Shown in pieces: positions 1 through 5,223 of a DNA stretch of 5,223 nt. Under the pieces are notes generated by a model. That model was not told the DNA's origin. It saw only the letters and a program-made list of their open reading frames with translations, and ran no database searches. Source of the stretch: an uncultured Clostridium sp. (GTDB lineage: Bacteria > Bacillota_A > Clostridia > TANB77 > CAG-508). A program made the translations under genes and the position numbers. How positions within the stretch are numbered: position 1 is the stretch's first letter; every line of letters begins with the position of its first letter. The stretch is taken from contig CAJKKA010000115.1 of NCBI GenBank assembly GCA_905200315.1, positions 1 through 5,223 of the forward strand, read 5' to 3'.

Positions 1-17
1 AAAATTAAGATATTGAC

Positions 18-22
18 GGAGG
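18..22 (+). promoter_or_regulatory. Ribosome binding site of rlmD
   Basis: GGAGG lies 8 nt before the GTG at 31. It decides the start: the in-frame TTG at 13 lies upstream of this site and has no room in the window for its own visible site. Confidence 0.8.
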
Positions 23-30
23 ATAATTTA

Positions 31-1392
31 GTGAAAAGAAGAGAAATTATTGAATTTGAAGTAGGTAAAATGGAGTTCGGTGGAACTTCTTCTACTGTAA
101 TAGGAAAAAGAAATGTTAACATGAAGGGCGGAATAACTGGTCAAAAGGTAAAAGCATCAGTTAAAAAAGCGAATAGCCAAAAAGCAGAAGTTAAATTACT
201 TGAAGTATTAGAAAAATCTCCATTAGAAACAGAACAAGCATGTAAGCACTTTGGACAATGTGGAGGATGTACAATATTATCCCTTCCATACGAAAAACAA
301 TTAGAACTTAAAAAACAACAAATATTAGACTTATTTGAAAGTCATGATATAACAGGATTTGAGTTCCTAGGAATAGAATCAAGTCCAAATAATACTTGCT
401 ACAGAAATAAAATGGAGTTCACTTTCGGAAATGAAATGAAAGATGGGCCATTAACTATAGGAATGCACAAAAAAGGTAGACATATAGATATACTTACAGT
501 TGACGGATGTATGTTAATAGACCAAGACTTTATAAAAATATTAACTGCAACAGAAGAATTCTTCAGAGCAGAAGGGCTACCATACTACAGAGGAAACGAC
601 CACAAAGGATACTTAAGACACTTAGTTGTTAGAAAAGGTATAAAAACTAATGAAATGATGGTTATGATAGTAACAAGTACTCAATTAGATTACGATATGG
701 ATAAGTACAAAGATATGTTACTAGGATTAGATTTAGATGCGGATTTAGCAAGTGTACTACACTGCTTAAACGACAACTTAGCAGATGCGGTTAAATGTGA
801 TGAACTTAGAGTTTTACACGGAAGAGATCATATATACGAAGAATTATTAGGTCTTAGATTTAAAATATCTCCATTCTCATTCTTCCAAACTAACACATTA
901 GGAGCTGAAAAATTATACTCTATGGCTAGGGAATTTGTTGGAGATTACAAAGATAAAGTTCTTTACGATTTATACAGTGGAACTGGAACAATAGGACAAG
1001 TCTTATCTCAAAAAGCTAGAAAAGTTTACGGAATAGAAATAGTAGAAGAAGCAGTTGAAGCAGCAAACGAAAATGCTAAATTAAACGGATTAACTCACTG
1101 TGAATTTATAGCAGGAGATGTTGCTAAAACAGTAAACAGCTTAAAAGAAAGACCTGACATCATAATAGTTGACCCACCAAGACCAGGTATACACAAAGAT
1201 GCTGTTAGAGATATATCTAAATTTAATGCAGAAGAAATAATCTATATATCATGTAACCCAAAAACTCTAGTAGTTGATTTACAAGGATTTGAAAGTTACG
1301 GATATGAAGTTAAAAAAGTTAGATGTATGGATATGTTCCCAAATACACCACACTGCGAAACTGTAGTATTATTACAAAGAAAAGACAAATAG
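31..1392 (+). CDS. rlmD: 23S rRNA (uracil-C5)-methyltransferase, RlmD/RumA family
   Basis: SAM-dependent enzyme that makes 5-methyluridine in 23S rRNA, classically at U1939; it acts on rRNA in the cytoplasm. Counting from the GTG at 31 (453 aa, normal for the family), residues ~5-60 form a TRAM-like RNA-binding domain. Cys71, Cys77, Cys80 (CX5CX2C) and Cys160 match the [4Fe-4S] ligands of RumA. A FFQTN motif lies near 285, the SAM-binding DLYSGTGTIG at ~313-322, DPPRPG at 381-386, the catalytic Cys408 in SCNP, and the conserved C-terminal FPNTPHCE with its Glu at 443. All key residues are present. GTG 31 is preferred over the upstream in-frame TTG at 13 because GGAGG at 18-22 sits 8 nt before it and would lie inside the longer version. 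Related Bacillus enzymes (RlmCD) also methylate U747, so the exact target cannot be read from sequence. Tyrosine codons are strongly TAC-biased, unlike the downstream genes. A terminator follows directly. Confidence 0.95.
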   Translation: MKRREIIEFEVGKMEFGGTSSTVIGKRNVNMKGGITGQKVKASVKKANSQKAEVKLLEVLEKSPLETEQACKHFGQCGGCTILSLPYEKQLELKKQQILDLFESHDITGFEFLGIESSPNNTCYRNKMEFTFGNEMKDGPLTIGMHKKGRHIDILTVDGCMLIDQDFIKILTATEEFFRAEGLPYYRGNDHKGYLRHLVVRKGIKTNEMMVMIVTSTQLDYDMDKYKDMLLGLDLDADLASVLHCLNDNLADAVKCDELRVLHGRDHIYEELLGLRFKISPFSFFQTNTLGAEKLYSMAREFVGDYKDKVLYDLYSGTGTIGQVLSQKARKVYGIEIVEEAVEAANENAKLNGLTHCEFIAGDVAKTVNSLKERPDIIIVDPPRPGIHKDAVRDISKFNAEEIIYISCNPKTLVVDLQGFESYGYEVKKVRCMDMFPNTPHCETVVLLQRKDK

Positions 1393-1408
1393 GAATATTT
1401 TATAGAAC

Positions 1409-1443
1409 ATAGGGATGCTTGAAATAAGTGTCCCTATTTTTTT
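1409..1443 (+). terminator. Intrinsic terminator after rlmD
   Basis: A 12-bp stem (1409-1420 with 1426-1437, including two G-T wobble pairs and a GGG/CCC core) has a 5-nt GAAAT loop and runs into a tract of seven T at 1437-1443. It begins 16 nt after the rlmD stop and separates rlmD from the sigma-factor operon. The upstream side lacks a matching A-run, so it is read as unidirectional. Confidence 0.9.
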
Positions 1444-1454
1444 GAATAAATTTA

Positions 1455-1482
1455 TTGTATATTAAATTAAAAAAAATATAAT
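1455..1482 (+). promoter_or_regulatory. Candidate housekeeping (sigma-A) promoter of the sigma-factor operon
   Basis: TTGTAT (1455-1460) and a perfect TATAAT (1477-1482) are separated by 16 nt. The -35 matches the TTGACA consensus only in TTG. Transcription would start near 1489 and give a leader of roughly 60 nt to the TTG at 1552. In DNA this AT-rich a TATAAT can occur by chance, so support is moderate. If real, it would supply basal sigma and anti-sigma expression. Confidence 0.4.
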
Positions 1483-1500
1483 TAAAATTTAAATATAAAC

Positions 1501-1526
1501 TGTGACCAACATAATTTTTTGTTGTC
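1501..1526 (+). promoter_or_regulatory. Candidate ECF-type (autoregulatory) promoter
   Basis: TGTGAC (1501-1506) and TGTC (1523-1526) are separated by exactly 16 nt. This resembles the general ECF pattern of a -35 ending in AAC, about 16 nt, then CGTC. Both elements deviate by one base (GAC for AAC, TGTC for CGTC). Transcription would start near 1533, leaving a short leader that just contains the AAAGGAGG site before the TTG at 1552. Its position directly in front of an ECF sigma gene, where self-controlled promoters usually lie, supports it; the motif alone is weak. Confidence 0.4.
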
Positions 1527-1536
1527 TTATTATATG

Positions 1537-1544
1537 AAAGGAGG
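1537..1544 (+). promoter_or_regulatory. Ribosome binding site of the ECF sigma gene
   Basis: AAAGGAGG, a near-perfect anti-16S match, lies 7 nt before TTG 1552. It sits inside the reading frame that would result from the upstream TTG at 1519, which argues for the shorter protein. Confidence 0.85.
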
Positions 1545-1551
1545 AAAAAAC

Positions 1552-2109
1552 TTGGAAGACCATAATATTGTAGATCTATATTGGTTTAGAGATGAAAATG
1601 CTATATCTGAGACTGATAAAAAGTATGGGAGCTATTGTAACACAATAGCAAACAATATTCTATACAACCTTGAAGATTCAAAAGAATGCGTAAATGATAC
1701 ATATTTAAAAACATGGAATTCAATTCCACCGACAAGACCAAAAATTTTAAAAGCATTTTTAGGTAAAATCACAAGAAATTTAGCTTTAAATATTTATAAA
1801 AGCAAGAATTGTCAAAAACGCAAGGGAGAAGTGCCACTAGTTCTGGATGAATTAAAAGAATGTATACCTAGTCAAAATGATATTGATACAGAAATGGAAG
1901 AAAAATATCTAACAGAATATATAAATGAATTTTTAAAATCTTTGCCAAGAGAAAAAAGGATAATAATAGTTCAGCGATATTGGTATTTATATTCTATAAA
2001 AGATATTGCTGAAAAAAATAATTTAAGCCAAAGTAATGTGAAAATGACATTATCAAGGTTTAGAACAAAATTGAAAGAGTTTTTAGAAGAAAGAGGTCAA
2101 TATATATGA
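1552..2109 (+). CDS. ECF-subfamily RNA polymerase sigma factor
   Basis: Alternative sigma factor that directs RNA polymerase to a small envelope-stress-type regulon. From TTG 1552 it has 185 aa, typical for ECF factors with only regions 2 and 4. Region 2 covers ~8-80, with the conserved stretch ECVNDTYLKTWNSIPP followed by FLGKITRNLALN, a signature of a common Firmicutes ECF group. A variable linker covers ~81-115. Region 4 covers ~116-182, with LPREKRIIIVQRYW and the helix-turn-helix YSIKDIAEKNNLSQSNVKMTLSR. The start is chosen from the AAAGGAGG 7 nt upstream. The in-frame TTG at 1519 would place that site inside the gene and would lie upstream of the start site expected from the candidate ECF promoter. 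The stop overlaps the next start (ATGA), so sigma and anti-sigma are probably translationally coupled. The family assignment is firm; the inducing signal is unknown. It resembles CsfT/U/V-type factors of C. difficile only in general type. Confidence 0.93.
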   Translation: MEDHNIVDLYWFRDENAISETDKKYGSYCNTIANNILYNLEDSKECVNDTYLKTWNSIPPTRPKILKAFLGKITRNLALNIYKSKNCQKRKGEVPLVLDELKECIPSQNDIDTEMEEKYLTEYINEFLKSLPREKRIIIVQRYWYLYSIKDIAEKNNLSQSNVKMTLSRFRTKLKEFLEERGQYI

Positions 2110-2792
2110 TTGATGAAAATAAATTTCTGGATGCATTTGGAGATATAGATGACGAGTTTTTACTTGAGGAGTATGATAACTATAATAAGTCAAAAAAAAT
2201 TATAAGGTTTGAAAAATACTTGAAAAAAGCACAAAATATAGCACAAAAAAATCATAAAAAATTTATAAGTATTGCTTCAGTTTCAATAATTGCTATAGCT
2301 ATAGGTGTAGTATTTTTCAATCAAAAAACAAATACTCTAGATAATATAGTATTAAAAGAAGATGGAAATGAATTTATGAATGATGAAAATAATAAAGTAT
2401 CAGGTTTTGATTCAAAAAAAAATCTATTAAAGGAAGTAAGTTCAATCAAAAAAATGGAATCAGATTTAGGATTTACTGTTCCGGTTTTAGATAAAGAAGT
2501 TGATAAGTATTTTGTTATTGGAGAAAAAAATAGAGATAAACAGGGACGAATAATATACAAAGATGGTACTGAATTTGATATAGCAAAAGGAGATAAAGAT
2601 ATAATCGAAATTCCTGATGGAAAATTTTTAAAAACAGAAACAATCCAAGGAGTAAATATTTCATACTACAGTGCAGATAGTATAAATTACGTAATTTGGA
2701 GCAATAAAGGATATTCTTATTCATACCAAAATATATATGGAAAAATAGACAAAGCAGAACTTAATAAATTGATTAAATTAACAAATAATTAA
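2106..2792 (+). CDS. Membrane-bound anti-sigma factor with DUF4367-like outer domain
   Basis: Probable negative regulator of the ECF sigma factor encoded just upstream; it would hold that factor at the membrane until a signal arrives. The 228-aa protein starts with a short cytosolic segment (1-52) carrying FLDAFGDIDDEFLLEE at ~7-22, the acidic motif typical of clostridial anti-sigma factors next to ECF genes. A lysine-rich stretch follows, then one membrane helix at ~53-71 (ISIASVSIIAIAIGVVFF) with a K/H-rich inner flank. The remaining part should be outside. Residues ~112-226 (LGFTVPVLDK, IIYKDG, AKGDKDI, INYVIWSNKGYSYSY, then a final short helix) look like the DUF4367-type domain of such proteins; that match is from memory of family style and is moderate. 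No zinc-binding HxxxCxxC is present, so it is not a ZAS-type anti-sigma factor. The 4-nt overlap with the sigma gene supports partnership. AGAGG at 2092-2096 is its likely ribosome site. Confidence 0.85.
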   Translation: MIDENKFLDAFGDIDDEFLLEEYDNYNKSKKIIRFEKYLKKAQNIAQKNHKKFISIASVSIIAIAIGVVFFNQKTNTLDNIVLKEDGNEFMNDENNKVSGFDSKKNLLKEVSSIKKMESDLGFTVPVLDKEVDKYFVIGEKNRDKQGRIIYKDGTEFDIAKGDKDIIEIPDGKFLKTETIQGVNISYYSADSINYVIWSNKGYSYSYQNIYGKIDKAELNKLIKLTNN

Positions 2793-2829
2793 TTGATAGT
2801 GAAAAAAAGTAGGATTTAGGAGGTAAAAT

Positions 2830-3294
2830 ATGAAAAATAAAATAAAAATATTAGGATTAAGTGCATTTATAGCAACAGGTATGGTTCCACTTGGGTCTAC
2901 ACAAATATTTGCTAATGAAATAAACCCAACTCAAGTTGAAGAACGAAATTTAGATATAGAGGAAGATTATGATATAGATGATAATCTAGAAGATGTAGAT
3001 GAAAATGAAGATATAGACGATAGTGAAATAATACCAATAAATGATTATGTTGAAGATGATCAATCAGATAATAATCAAAAAGATCAAGATAATTCAGAAG
3101 ATATAAATGAAAATAAAGATAGAGATTCTAATGGAGAACAAGATTCAGAGGATAATAACGAAGATGAATTATTAATAGGGCAACCAAAAAGTAATGATAC
3201 TCCAAAAACTTCTGACGCAGGGGTTGGAGGATATATAGGAGTTATCATAGCATCTATAGGTGGTTTATTTGCAGTAATTAGAAAAATGATATAA
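2830..3294 (+). CDS. Secreted, highly acidic protein with sortase-like C-terminal anchor
   Basis: Small surface protein (154 aa) of unknown function. A signal peptide covers ~1-28 (KNKIK, then a hydrophobic core, ending QIFA before NE). Residues 36-113 are low complexity: 37 of 78 are Asp or Glu, with many Asn, Gln and Ser and only four Lys/Arg. The C-terminus has TPKTSD (124-129), a hydrophobic segment at ~131-150 and a final RKMI. This has the layout of an LPXTG-type sorting signal with Ser in place of Gly, so it is either wall-linked by a sortase with relaxed specificity or simply membrane-anchored. AGGAGG (2818-2823) lies 6 nt before the ATG. The gene follows the anti-sigma gene after 37 nt with no terminator or clear promoter between and ends before a terminator, so it is probably the third gene of the sigma operon. 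Cation or cationic-peptide binding is a guess from its charge. No homologue with a known function is recognised. Confidence 0.85.
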   Translation: MKNKIKILGLSAFIATGMVPLGSTQIFANEINPTQVEERNLDIEEDYDIDDNLEDVDENEDIDDSEIIPINDYVEDDQSDNNQKDQDNSEDINENKDRDSNGEQDSEDNNEDELLIGQPKSNDTPKTSDAGVGGYIGVIIASIGGLFAVIRKMI

Positions 3295-3349
3295 GTTAAA
3301 TTTAGATTACCTATGTTCAAAGTTGATTTAAATAAATTATAAAATATTT

Positions 3350-3386
3350 GACTGTTACATATTAAAATTTGTAACGGTCTTTTTTT
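3350..3386 (+). terminator. Intrinsic terminator of the sigma-factor operon
   Basis: A 9-bp stem (GACTGTTAC at 3350-3358 with GTAACGGTC at 3371-3379, one T-G wobble) has a 12-nt AT-rich loop and is followed by seven T at 3380-3386. It begins 55 nt after the stop of the acidic-protein gene and closes the sigma, anti-sigma and surface-protein unit. Confidence 0.88.
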
Positions 3387-3527
3387 ATAAAGAAAAAAGA
3401 TTTTAATAAAACTATAAAATATAGTATAATACATTATTTTTCTGTAAATATTAGACAATGCATAGTTTTAAATATATGAAAATAAATTAAGTTTGTTTTG
3501 TAAAAAATGAGAAAATAGGAAACACTA

Positions 3528-3536
3528 TGTTAAAAT
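3528..3536 (+). promoter_or_regulatory. Candidate extended -10 promoter of the DegV-family gene
   Basis: TGT precedes TAAAAT (3531-3536), fitting an extended -10 (TGn plus a five-of-six hexamer). No good -35 is seen 16-18 nt upstream; the 17-nt position reads TGAGAA. It would give a leader of about 55 nt. A new promoter is expected here because a terminator precedes this gene. Confidence 0.3.
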
Positions 3537-3580
3537 AGACATATTCATATAAAATTTTATAGGTATAGTTTTATATAATA

Positions 3581-3586
3581 GGAGGG
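3581..3586 (+). promoter_or_regulatory. Ribosome binding site of the DegV-family gene
   Basis: GGAGGG lies 12 nt before the ATG at 3599, longer than the 5-9 nt of the other genes here. The start is still secure because the MSRIGIITDS N-terminus is exactly where the family begins. Confidence 0.65.
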
Positions 3587-3598
3587 TTAGGAAAAATA

Positions 3599-4468
3599 AT
3601 GAGTCGAATAGGAATTATAACAGATAGTCATAGCAGTATTACTCAAGATGAGGCAGACAGATTAGGTATAAAAATATTACCTATGCCATTTTATATTGGT
3701 GGAGAGTGTTATTATGAGGGGAAAAATATAACTCGAAATGAACTTATGGAAAAATTGATTAACCAAGAAGATATTAGCACATCACAACCATCACCAGAAG
3801 ACGTTATGAATTTATGGGATGGTGTTTTAGAAGAATACGATAATATTTTATATATGCCTCTTAGTAGTGGATTAAGTGGTTCATATTCTACTGCGGCAAT
3901 GCTCGCACAAGAGGAAAAATATAAAGAGAAAGTTTATGTTGTGGATCATGGGAGAATATCAACACCACTACATCAATCAATATTGGATGCATTAGAAATG
4001 ATAGAAGAAGGGCTTTCAGCTAGCGAGATTAAATTAAAATTAGAACAAGCTAAACAAAAAATGGCGATTTTTATAGCTGTAGATGATTTAAAATATTTAA
4101 GACGTGGCGGAAGAATATCATCAGGTGCTGCTGTAGCAGGTCAGATATTAAATATAAAACCAATTTTATCTTTAGATATCGGAATCTTAGAATTATATAA
4201 AAAATGTAGAGGTCTTCAAAAAGCTAAAAAGACAATGATTGAGGATATTAAAACTATATTGTCAGAGCAATACTCAGAAGAATTTAAAAATGGTGATATA
4301 CACTTATTAGCTGCATCGAGTGCTGATGATGAAACAACGCAAAGATGGGTGCAAGATATTAAAGAAGCATTTCCGGGACATGAAGTAATGTGTGATTATT
4401 TATCATTTGGAGTTACTTGTCATACAGGACCAGGGGCATTGGGTATTGGATTTTCATGTAGACCGTAA
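3599..4468 (+). CDS. DegV-family (FakB-like) fatty-acid-binding protein
   Basis: Cytosolic protein that binds one long-chain fatty acid. In the best-studied relatives (FakB) it presents the acid to the kinase FakA, giving acyl-phosphate for phospholipid synthesis. The 289 aa are full length for the family. Motifs in order: IITDS at 6-10; TSQPSP at 61-66, whose Thr61 corresponds to the carboxylate-contacting Thr of FakB; SSGLSGSY at 89-96; DDLKYLRRGGRIS at 162-174; NIKPIL at 185-190; and CHTGPGALGIG at 274-284, with His275 as the other expected carboxylate contact. The two-lobe order is intact and no key residue is missing. The kinase FakA is not in this window. Firmicutes usually carry several DegV paralogues with different acyl preferences, so the ligand cannot be assigned. 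The next gene starts 81 nt downstream with no clear terminator between, so co-transcription is possible. Confidence 0.93.
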   Translation: MSRIGIITDSHSSITQDEADRLGIKILPMPFYIGGECYYEGKNITRNELMEKLINQEDISTSQPSPEDVMNLWDGVLEEYDNILYMPLSSGLSGSYSTAAMLAQEEKYKEKVYVVDHGRISTPLHQSILDALEMIEEGLSASEIKLKLEQAKQKMAIFIAVDDLKYLRRGGRISSGAAVAGQILNIKPILSLDIGILELYKKCRGLQKAKKTMIEDIKTILSEQYSEEFKNGDIHLLAASSADDETTQRWVQDIKEAFPGHEVMCDYLSFGVTCHTGPGALGIGFSCRP

Positions 4469-4539
4469 AATTTTATTAATTGTTATGATAAAACAGGAGT
4501 GCTAGAATTACATTATCAGATTAAATTTCAAAATATATT

Positions 4540-4544
4540 GGGGG
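4540..4544 (+). promoter_or_regulatory. Ribosome binding site of the truncated 3' gene
   Basis: GGGGG lies 5 nt before the ATG at 4550 and is preceded by AT-rich DNA. It is the only purine-rich site near this start and supports ATG 4550 as the true beginning. Confidence 0.6.
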
Positions 4545-4549
4545 TATAT

Positions 4550-5223
4550 ATGGAAAATAATTTAGATAGATTTTGGGTGAGTTTTAAACAATGGTATTTA
4601 TACGAATTACCACAAAATAATTTAATAAAAGAGCAATTTATTAGTTATGATGAACATGATGATGCAAAACCTTATTTAGATATAGATTTTAATCATTATT
4701 ATAAATTAAACTTTGGTGTAGAATACGATGGAATTTTAGAAAAGGATGAAACAATTACAGTTAAATCATTAAAGATGCTAACGGAGTTAACATATTCAGA
4801 ATTTATAAAGGATAGGTATGCTTTCACAGTAGATGTAAATAAAAGATTGGTGAAATTTAATATTCCATTGAAGCTTAGAAATGGAGTACTTATTTCAGTA
4901 GGGCATAAAAGTTCAAATGAAATAAAATATATTTATAATTATGAGCAGCTTGAAAGAAAAATTAATTATTCAGAGGAATTAATTATAAGTGATGAGTTAT
5001 TAGATAAAAAAACAGCATTAGATTATATAACAGATTCACTACAATATATAGTCTCGATAAATGATGGCGATGGAATTAAGATGAAAAATCAAGAAATTGC
5101 ACTATTAGTTGGAGAAAATAGAGATAGCAAAGTTTATACAGTTATACATAATGAGTTATATGAAATCAATAAAATAATAAATGAGTATTTTGATATTAGA
5201 CATAATGAATATTTAAATAAAGC
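4550..5223 (+). CDS. Unrecognised protein, 3'-truncated by the window end
   Basis: An open frame of 224 codons plus two bases runs to the window edge without a stop. I do not recognise the protein. It starts MENNLDRFWVSFKQWYLYEL and is rich in Tyr, Phe, Asn, Lys and acidic residues. There is no signal peptide and no membrane helix, so the visible part should be cytosolic. The first ~140 residues alternate short hydrophobic and charged stretches, as in a mixed alpha/beta or beta-rich fold (for example RLVKFNIPLKLRNGVLISVG at ~98-117). From ~150 onward it looks more helical and ends in EINKIINEYFDIRHNEYLNKA, possibly leading into another helical domain beyond the window. No nucleotide-binding loop, metal-binding cluster, helix-turn-helix or catalytic triad was seen. 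Codon use (2 of 19 Tyr codons are TAC) resembles the DegV and sigma genes. An 81-nt gap separates it from the DegV gene. That it is coding is well supported by length, start and ribosome site in such AT-rich DNA. Confidence 0.8.
   Translation, partial: MENNLDRFWVSFKQWYLYELPQNNLIKEQFISYDEHDDAKPYLDIDFNHYYKLNFGVEYDGILEKDETITVKSLKMLTELTYSEFIKDRYAFTVDVNKRLVKFNIPLKLRNGVLISVGHKSSNEIKYIYNYEQLERKINYSEELIISDELLDKKTALDYITDSLQYIVSINDGDGIKMKNQEIALLVGENRDSKVYTVIHNELYEINKIINEYFDIRHNEYLNK

Larger units (their letters stand above)
3387..3598 (+). other. AT-rich intergenic stretch before the DegV-family gene
   Basis: Together with the preceding terminator this makes a 304-nt gap without a gene (3295-3598). 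Beyond the terminator it holds only AT-rich DNA, a TATAAT at 3425-3430 without a credible -35, the weak extended -10 listed separately, and the ribosome site of the next gene. No riboswitch-like set of stems, small RNA or coding region could be supported. The only short start-to-stop frame seen (near 3459) encodes 10 residues and has no ribosome site. Confidence 0.6.

Noticed and set aside
1507..1524. Small inverted repeat CAAC...GTTG in front of the sigma gene, as a possible operator
   Set aside because: Only 4 bp per arm with a 10-nt spacer; expected by chance and overlapping the candidate promoter.
2321..2560. Open frame of 79 codons on the - strand inside the anti-sigma gene
   Set aside because: It lies antisense to a well-supported gene and has no recognisable protein character, so it is a by-product of AT-rich coding DNA.
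2515..2724. Open frame of 69 codons on the - strand inside the anti-sigma gene
   Set aside because: It is antisense to the conserved outer domain of the anti-sigma protein; its Leu/Tyr/Phe-rich translation is what the complement of Lys/Asp/Asn-rich coding sequence gives.
3353..3379. TGTTAC followed 17 nt later by GGTC, resembling a second ECF-type promoter
   Set aside because: These bases are the two arms of the intrinsic terminator stem, which explains them fully, and no gene starts shortly after.
3084..3458. Open frame of 124 codons on the - strand across the acidic-protein gene and the terminator
   Set aside because: It runs through a clear + strand terminator and is complementary to the Asp/Glu/Asn-rich segment, which naturally yields a Ser/Leu/Phe-rich frame. 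No family resemblance.
3459..3491. Tiny frame ATG to TAA in the intergenic region, possible leader peptide
   Set aside because: Ten codons, no ribosome site, and no attenuator-like alternative stems after it.
3574..3579. TATAAT just before the DegV-family gene
   Set aside because: Transcription from it would begin at or within the ribosome site (3581-3586) and no -35 is present; it looks like chance in AT-rich DNA.

Overview
The window is about 5.2 kb of very AT-rich DNA. It uses AGA/ATA/TTA-rich codons, strong GGAGG-type ribosome binding sites and GTG/TTG as well as ATG starts. This fits a low-GC Gram-positive of the Clostridia, and the protein style suggests Peptostreptococcaceae or a relative. 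That is an inference from style, not a database match. Every credible gene lies on the + strand.

Layout. (1) 31-1392: a complete RlmD/RumA-type 23S rRNA m5U methyltransferase, closed by a strong intrinsic terminator at 1409-1443. (2) 1552-3294: a compact three-gene unit made of an ECF sigma factor, a single-pass membrane anti-sigma factor overlapping it by 4 nt (ATGA), and, 37 nt further on, a small secreted and extremely acidic protein with a sortase-like C-terminal anchor. The unit is preceded by two candidate promoters, one sigma-A-like (1455-1482) and one ECF-like (1501-1526), and ends at an intrinsic terminator (3350-3386). (3) 3387-3598: an AT-rich intergenic stretch with at most a weak promoter. 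(4) 3599-4468: a complete DegV-family (FakB-like) fatty-acid-binding protein. (5) 4550 to the window edge: an open reading frame of at least 224 codons that I do not recognise, cut by the window end.

How the genes work together. The central unit reads as a self-contained envelope-stress switch. The anti-sigma factor probably holds the sigma factor at the membrane. On a signal, the freed sigma factor would transcribe its own operon from the ECF-like promoter and so make more of the acidic surface protein. The methyltransferase and the DegV protein look like ordinary core genes flanking this cassette and are separated from it by terminators. No mobile element, CRISPR array, tRNA or rRNA gene was seen. 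The only candidates for something undescribed are the acidic anchored third gene of the sigma operon and the truncated 3' gene.
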